Shown piece after piece: positions 39,300-43,717 of a stretch of 43,717 nt of DNA. This DNA is from a virus. The position numbers and the translations under genes are program-made. The stretch lies in the IMG/VR virus record IMGVR_UViG_3300020472_002670, positions 1 to 43,717 of that record; one strand, 5' to 3'. The notes under the pieces are model-generated. The model was given only the letters and a program-made list of their open reading frames with translations. It was not told the DNA's origin and searched no databases. Position 1 is the first letter of the stretch. Each line of letters opens with the position of its first letter.

Positions 39300-40394
39300 T
39301 TAATCCCCTATCTTTCTGAATACATATATTGGTTCATATTTAAAACCAGTGCCCTTTCCACCTTTTGCTAAAGTGGAAAGACTCAATTGTAAGGTTTGTT
39401 CTTGCTTGAGGTTAAAACCTTTTGCAATTCTCAAAGTACCATTTTCTATATTTTTTCCACGACTGGTATTCGCTATGTTCAGTAATAAATATCCATCTTT
39501 CTTTAAAGTTTGGTAACAATTTTTCATTGTTTGAAATAAAAATCCATTTATCCATTTATCTTCCGATGGAAACTTTTTATAACTCTGTGTATCCTCATCA
39601 CTATACTTTTCAGTATCAAAATAAGGTGGTGATGTGAAACACAAATCCACTTTTTCCGCTGGTACAAATACTTCACTCCCAAGTTTATGTAATTCAACCT
39701 CTTTGTTTAAATAACTAAAATCTTCTTTAATCTTGCATACACCTTCATAAGCTACGGTTGATGGGTCAGTTCCAATATACTTTTTAACTTTTTTTGACGC
39801 TAAAGCTCCTATCAATCGTCCACCCCAACCAGTTGACATATCCCAAACTACTCCATCACCAGCGTAATTATCATATATTAATTTAGCTGCTGTTGGTCTA
39901 AAATTAGATACTGCTTGTCCTTCATATTGTTTTAAAAGTTGTCTCAACCTATTTTCTGTAAATCTTATATGTTGTCTCTCACTATTAAATTTTTGAAGAT
40001 ATATCCAAGTTTTTCTTAATACTTTTTTTAATTTTTCATCATCGTGAAAGTTTTCCCAAACACTCATTTTAGCGTTACCACATTTTACATCCCAAAAATG
40101 AGGTTCAAAATATGTCCAAGCCAATCGTAAGGCATGCATAGTTTGAATAATTTTATCACCATCAATAATATTAGAAGTATCAAACTTAATTAATTTTTTC
40201 ATATGTAAATGTTTTTCTTGTTCAGTTATAGTGTAGTGTGGAAATCCAACTTCTCTATAATATCTGAACAAAACATCAAGTCCATACTCCATATCAATAT
40301 TTCTAATATCACTTCTAACTTTATCAAATTCTAAATAAAGCTTATCAAAATCAGTAAATTTACCAAGTACTTTATAATCAACTAATGATTTCAT
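39300..40394 (-). CDS. TSPPY DNA methyltransferase-like protein (paralog)
   Basis: A 364-residue protein. VWDMSTGWGGRLIGALAS is motif I, KKYIGTDPSTVAYEG motif II, and CFTSPPYFDTEKYSDEDTQS the catalytic motif IV, followed by LKKDGYLLLNIAN. An upstream FRPTAAKLIYDNY segment and the motifs match the gene at 27817-29031, so the two are paralogs with different N-terminal regions. The fold is an amino-methyltransferase (N6-A or N4-C). A role in self-modification of phage DNA is likely but unproven. Ribosome site weak. Confidence 0.78.
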   Translation of the reverse strand: MKSLVDYKVLGKFTDFDKLYLEFDKVRSDIRNIDMEYGLDVLFRYYREVGFPHYTITEQEKHLHMKKLIKFDTSNIIDGDKIIQTMHALRLAWTYFEPHFWDVKCGNAKMSVWENFHDDEKLKKVLRKTWIYLQKFNSERQHIRFTENRLRQLLKQYEGQAVSNFRPTAAKLIYDNYAGDGVVWDMSTGWGGRLIGALASKKVKKYIGTDPSTVAYEGVCKIKEDFSYLNKEVELHKLGSEVFVPAEKVDLCFTSPPYFDTEKYSDEDTQSYKKFPSEDKWINGFLFQTMKNCYQTLKKDGYLLLNIANTSRGKNIENGTLRIAKGFNLKQEQTLQLSLSTLAKGGKGTGFKYEPIYVFRKIGD

Positions 40395-40470
40395 ATTCTA
40401 TATTATGTGAACATACCCAATAATCTTCAGGTACTTCAATGTGTGTTGGATATTCTGAATCCCAATCCAT
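40378..40470 (-). CDS. very small hypothetical protein (30 aa)
   Basis: A 30-residue ORF beginning MDWDSEYPTHIEVPEDYW and ending EYEIIS. It starts immediately after the helicase stop (TAAATG), with AGAAGG just upstream, and runs 17 bases into the methyltransferase gene in another frame. It is acidic and aromatic-rich. It fills the gap between gp41 and the methyltransferase. Not recognised. Confidence 0.5.
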   Translation of the reverse strand: MDWDSEYPTHIEVPEDYWVCSHNIEYEIIS

Positions 40471-41829
40471 TTAACCTTCTCCCATTAAATCATCAAATCT
40501 ATTCTTTAACAAACCCTTCATTAAATTATCACGATTATCTATTTTTTGTTGTTGTTCTTTACCACCAACACTACTACCTTCATATATTTCAAGATGTCCT
40601 GTATTAGTATTTACTTTTGCTGGATAAGTAATACCATCAGGGCCAAATCTATTTTTAATAATATGAAATCTACCAGTATTAGCAATTTTATCTTCTACTT
40701 TTCTACTTAATGACATCACAAAATCTGCTGTCATTACTTTTTGATATGATTCAGAAACTTTACCTGCTTCAATCACATCCTCATCAAGAGCACTTCTGTT
40801 AGCTTGTGACGCTGTCCACACTGGAACATCAAACTCACCAGCCATACCTCTTAAATCTTCATAAATATTTCCAAGTGCGTGTCTAACTTCTCTACTATTA
40901 CCTGTATCTTTTAATATATCAGCATAATCTACAACCACCATATCTACTTGTGTTCCAAGTGTTGTGATTCTTTTCAGATGAGCAGATAATGTATTTACAC
41001 TTGCAGATTTAGTTGGATAATACTTAATAACCAAATCACCTTTTAATTTTTCCATTTCACCTTGAACATCTTCTTTATGATATTTAAGATTTTGATTCGC
41101 TATACCTGTAAATATAGAATCATATCTCAACCCCACATATGCTTCATTCAATTCAAGTGAATAATGAACTATATGTTTTCCTGTTTTCATAGAGTTCGCA
41201 CCAATCGCGGCTAATACCCAAGTTTTACCAACACCAGCTGGTGCAACAATTACACCAAGTTCTCCACCACCTAAACCACCTTGAGTTAGTTCATCTATCA
41301 CTTCCCAACCAGTTTCAACCGTCTCACGAGCCGTTTCTGAATATCTATCTTCAATATGTTCGATGTATTCGTGTCCTATGTTTCTTTCAGTACCAGCATT
41401 TAAAGCATCATCTACTAATCTTTTAATTTGTTCAAAGTCACCTTTTGATTCCATTATATCAACTGATTGTATGATAGCGTTTTTTAATGTTTGATTCTTA
41501 AAAAAGTCAAGACATTTGTCTTGTATAAAATCTAAATCAGGAGACTCTATATGTCTAAATACTTCTTTTAAATTTTCAACAATAGCTACTTTTAAAACAT
41601 TACTTTCAACTTCTTGTGTTTTTACTTTAAATACATCAAGTGTAATACATTTTCTGTATTCATCATAATATTTTTTAGTTTCCTTTACAATCCATTTTAA
41701 TGAATCATTATCATAATGTTTCTCGTCAAGTATATCGTGTATCTGTTCAAGAAATGTTTGATTCTTCATCAATGATGCTATTGATTTTATTTGAAAATTA
41801 TGTCCAAACTCTGTTAACTTATCTGTCAT
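40471..41829 (-). CDS. 41: replicative DNA helicase gp41 (DnaB-like)
   Basis: A 452-residue hexameric helicase of the DnaB/gp41 type. An N-terminal helical domain is followed by GGLGGGELGVIVAPAGVGKT with Walker A at 196-203, HIVHYSLELNE, Walker B-type DMVVVDYADIL near 300, and PVWTASQANRSAL, the conserved Q-a-R segment. It unwinds the fork and in T4 works with primase gp61. Primase is not in this window. The start overlaps the HNH gene stop by 11 bases. Confidence 0.93.
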   Translation of the reverse strand: MTDKLTEFGHNFQIKSIASLMKNQTFLEQIHDILDEKHYDNDSLKWIVKETKKYYDEYRKCITLDVFKVKTQEVESNVLKVAIVENLKEVFRHIESPDLDFIQDKCLDFFKNQTLKNAIIQSVDIMESKGDFEQIKRLVDDALNAGTERNIGHEYIEHIEDRYSETARETVETGWEVIDELTQGGLGGGELGVIVAPAGVGKTWVLAAIGANSMKTGKHIVHYSLELNEAYVGLRYDSIFTGIANQNLKYHKEDVQGEMEKLKGDLVIKYYPTKSASVNTLSAHLKRITTLGTQVDMVVVDYADILKDTGNSREVRHALGNIYEDLRGMAGEFDVPVWTASQANRSALDEDVIEAGKVSESYQKVMTADFVMSLSRKVEDKIANTGRFHIIKNRFGPDGITYPAKVNTNTGHLEIYEGSSVGGKEQQQKIDNRDNLMKGLLKNRFDDLMGEG

Positions 41830-42181
41830 TTATATACCCTTCTATTAATTTTCCTTTTCTTTTACCTAAATAATCTACTAATAAATTAGGATTATCTAAT
41901 GCTTCAAATTTATATTTTCTATGAAATCCATTGTGACATTTCCAACATAAAACTACTCCGTTATTTCTATCATATCTTTTTTTAGGAAACTTTTGCCAAC
42001 TATATATGTGATGGGCGTGTAGTACTCTTGTTGTCTTTCTTTTCTTATTACACTTGACACATACATAATGTCTTGATAAACCAACTTTTCTTTTGTTGAG
42101 TTCAAAAACCATTTTACGCCAAGTCTTGTATCTTACTTCACCCTTACTATTTTTCCATCTGTTTCCTGGTTTGAATCTCAT
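41819..42181 (-). CDS. HNH endonuclease
   Basis: A 120-residue HNH nuclease. CVKC near 41-44, HAHHIY near 55-60 (metal/catalytic His), NNGVVLCWKCHNGFH near 73-87 with the Asn-His pair and second zinc Cys pair. The N-terminus is very basic (MRFKPGNRWKNSKGEVRYKT). It sits between RNase H and gp41 with short overlaps and could be a homing-type or genome-processing nuclease; no target is deducible. Confidence 0.88.
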   Translation of the reverse strand: MRFKPGNRWKNSKGEVRYKTWRKMVFELNKRKVGLSRHYVCVKCNKKRKTTRVLHAHHIYSWQKFPKKRYDRNNGVVLCWKCHNGFHRKYKFEALDNPNLLVDYLGKRKGKLIEGYINDR

Positions 42182-43242
42182 TTACTCAAACCTCTAAACT
42201 TATCCAACCTCATAAATTCCATAATCCAACTATCAAAATTCTTTATCTGTGTAGATAATTTATCTTGTAAAAACATAGTTTGAAACTTATATTTTACAAG
42301 TTGTGGTATTTGTTGATTGATAGTATTTACCACTTTTCTTTTTATATGTTTTGGAATATCTACATTATTTAACTGCATTAATAGATAATTCCGTTTCACT
42401 AATATAGCACTTTTTTTTATATTTGTCAAGAGTTTTATTTTAGAATCTGTATTTTCTACAAACTCCAATAATTCTCTAACACCAAAATTTTCCGTAGAAG
42501 AAATTCTTGGACAAAATTTTTGTAGACTTTTAAGTCCAGCACCTTGTACTCCATTGATATTATCTGACTTATCACCATCTAATATTCTGTAAGTCAGCAT
42601 ATTATGAGAATGTACACCATATTCTTCGAATACTTTTTCTTTAGTGTAAAGTTTCTTTTTTGTTGGACTCCAAATTTTTACCCTATCATCTACGAGTTGT
42701 AAGAAGTCTTTATCTGTTGACATAATAAATATGTCACTATCTTTCAGAACTTGTTGTGACACATAAGCAATAGTATCATCAGCTTCTATTCCATCCATAC
42801 AAAGTAATGTCAAAGGTAAGTGTTCTAAATACTCAACCAACCTACCCATCTGTTGTCTCATTGAAGCTTCTTCATCTTGAGGAGCTGTTCCCCAATCTAC
42901 ATTACGATTAAGTCTTTGTTTAACTTTTCTATTTGATTTATATTCAGGATAGATTTTTCGTCTTCTTTTACTACCATCTTTACCATCAAAAACAATTATC
43001 ACTCTTGATGGTTTTAAAATATCTGAAGTATACCTAATTGATTTTAGAAAACCCATCATCCCACCAATATGTAATCCATCATCATTCATAGAAGGATTAA
43101 CCGCGAAGGCTCGAATAAATGTATTCAAGCCATCCACAATTAATACTCTATCATTTAGATGTGTTACTGATTTATGTTCTTGATTTTTTGTTTGTTCTAA
43201 AAATGATATAAACTTCTTGTTTAAATCAACATTAGAGCTCAT
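42178..43242 (-). CDS. rnh: RNase H / 5'-3' exonuclease (FEN-like)
   Basis: A 354-residue FEN/Rad2-family nuclease. LIVDGLNTFIRAF, VIIVFDGKDGSKRRRKIYPEYKSN, DGIEADDTIAYVS, FIMSTDKDFLQLV and RILDGDKSDNINGVQGAG carry the acidic metal ligands and the helix-hairpin-helix (GVqGaG). In T4, RNase H removes RNA primers and adjacent DNA during lagging-strand synthesis. The ATG at 43242 has GAGG seven bases upstream; a four-residue longer form is possible. It overlaps the UvsX gene end by 11 bases. Confidence 0.9.
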   Translation of the reverse strand: MSSNVDLNKKFISFLEQTKNQEHKSVTHLNDRVLIVDGLNTFIRAFAVNPSMNDDGLHIGGMMGFLKSIRYTSDILKPSRVIIVFDGKDGSKRRRKIYPEYKSNRKVKQRLNRNVDWGTAPQDEEASMRQQMGRLVEYLEHLPLTLLCMDGIEADDTIAYVSQQVLKDSDIFIMSTDKDFLQLVDDRVKIWSPTKKKLYTKEKVFEEYGVHSHNMLTYRILDGDKSDNINGVQGAGLKSLQKFCPRISSTENFGVRELLEFVENTDSKIKLLTNIKKSAILVKRNYLLMQLNNVDIPKHIKRKVVNTINQQIPQLVKYKFQTMFLQDKLSTQIKNFDSWIMEFMRLDKFRGLSK

Positions 43243-43717
43243 CAACAACCTCATTGGTTTCGCTTACATCATCGATACCAAGTTCTTTAGAATCATATTT
43301 AAGAATACAAGCTTCACAGATTTGTTCATAACAATATTGTTTAAGTTTAGGATTAGTATTCATAAGTTCTTCAAAATCTTTTGATTGAAACTTATGTTCT
43401 TTAATCACCTCACCAGTATCTGTGTCTGTTTCATTTAAAGTATACCAAGAACCACCGACTTTACAAATCTTATGTTCTTTCATTACTGTTAACCAACTAC
43501 CGTAATCATCAATACCTGTATCAAAAAACAATGGAAACTCCGCAGTTCTCATTGGAGGGCCAAGACGATTCTTAATCACTTGTCCTTTAATTTTAATACC
43601 AATAGTATTTTTCTTACTTGAGTCTTTAATTTGTCCTACATTCTTAAATCGAACACGAGTTGATGAATGGAATGGAAGAGCCTTACCACCTGAAGTAGTC
43701 CAAGGATCTCCAAACAT
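43232..43717 (-). CDS. uvsX: UvsX recombinase (RecA-like), 5' end cut by window
   Basis: 161 residues of a protein that continues beyond the right window edge; the Met at the edge is internal. PWTTSGGKALPFHSSTRVR followed by KNRLGPPMRTAEFPLFFDTGID matches the C-terminal part of T4-like UvsX (G-ALPF-aS-r-rl, K---gPP---a-f-i-f--Gi). It drives strand exchange and recombination-dependent replication. The Walker A region is outside the window. The C-terminus is acidic (SETNEVVDEL), as in RecA-like proteins. Confidence 0.88.
   Translation of the reverse strand: MFGDPWTTSGGKALPFHSSTRVRFKNVGQIKDSSKKNTIGIKIKGQVIKNRLGPPMRTAEFPLFFDTGIDDYGSWLTVMKEHKICKVGGSWYTLNETDTDTGEVIKEHKFQSKDFEELMNTNPKLKQYCYEQICEACILKYDSKELGIDDVSETNEVVDEL

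Overview
The window reads as part of the genome of a T4-like (myovirus-type) tailed phage, probably marine. The evidence is a T4-type replication and recombination set: UvsX, RNase H/5'-3' exonuclease, gp41 helicase, family B DNA polymerase gp43, sliding clamp gp45 and clamp-loader subunits gp44 and gp62. All are on the minus strand of AT-rich DNA with almost no intergenic space. Every gene I support is on the minus strand, so transcription runs from high to low coordinates. Neighbouring genes usually overlap by a few bases (ATGA or TAATG junctions), as in translationally coupled operons. I see no rRNA, tRNA, CRISPR array, insertion sequence or attachment site.

Region A (43717 to about 29230) is the replication module mixed with accessory genes. 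In transcription order it holds UvsX (cut by the window edge), RNase H-like exonuclease, HNH endonuclease, gp41, a 30-residue ORF, a TSPPY DNA methyltransferase, a class II (B12-dependent) ribonucleotide reductase, a trypsin-dockerin secreted-type protease interrupted by an in-frame TGA, a thermonuclease, a DUF6356-like membrane protein, a hotdog thioesterase, a cytidylyltransferase, gp43, gp45, a 42-residue ORF, gp44, three small proteins (two with zinc ribbons) and gp62. A good sigma70-type promoter lies just upstream of gp45. The order differs from T4 (polymerase before the clamp, and no RegA recognised).

Region B (about 29235 to 25838) holds small hypothetical genes, a second TSPPY methyltransferase related to the first, a Cas4/RecB-like nuclease with a probable Fe-S cluster, a SLOG/DUF2493-like protein and a short membrane peptide.

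Region C (25819 to 1) is a sugar and glycan cluster of about 26 kb. It encodes some ten glycosyltransferases or glycosyltransferase-like proteins of several folds (GT4, GT2, GT8-like, GT9-like, DUF616). It also encodes nucleotide-sugar enzymes (Gmd, UDP-glucose dehydrogenase, an SDR epimerase, a short DegT aminotransferase) and decorating enzymes (carbamoyltransferase, PAPS sulfotransferase, methyltransferases). A cupin-nucleotidyltransferase-kinase triple fusion, a HAD phosphatase and proteins of the GatZ, AroE and pyruvate kinase/HpcH superfamilies complete it. Together these could build, activate, transfer and decorate an unusual glycan, either on the virion or on the infected cell surface. 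The product cannot be read from sequence.

Three observations stand out. First, an in-frame TGA sits exactly at the conserved C-terminal disulfide cysteine codon of the trypsin domain, with an intact downstream frame carrying two dockerin repeats. Second, the tetranucleotide CATG is almost absent: I found 11 by eye, and every one is GCATG on one strand. Third, there is a compact block of metabolic-enzyme relatives inside the glycan cluster. The dockerin repeats resemble those I associate with marine SAR406/Marinimicrobia and similar bacteria, so such a host is possible, but this is only inference.
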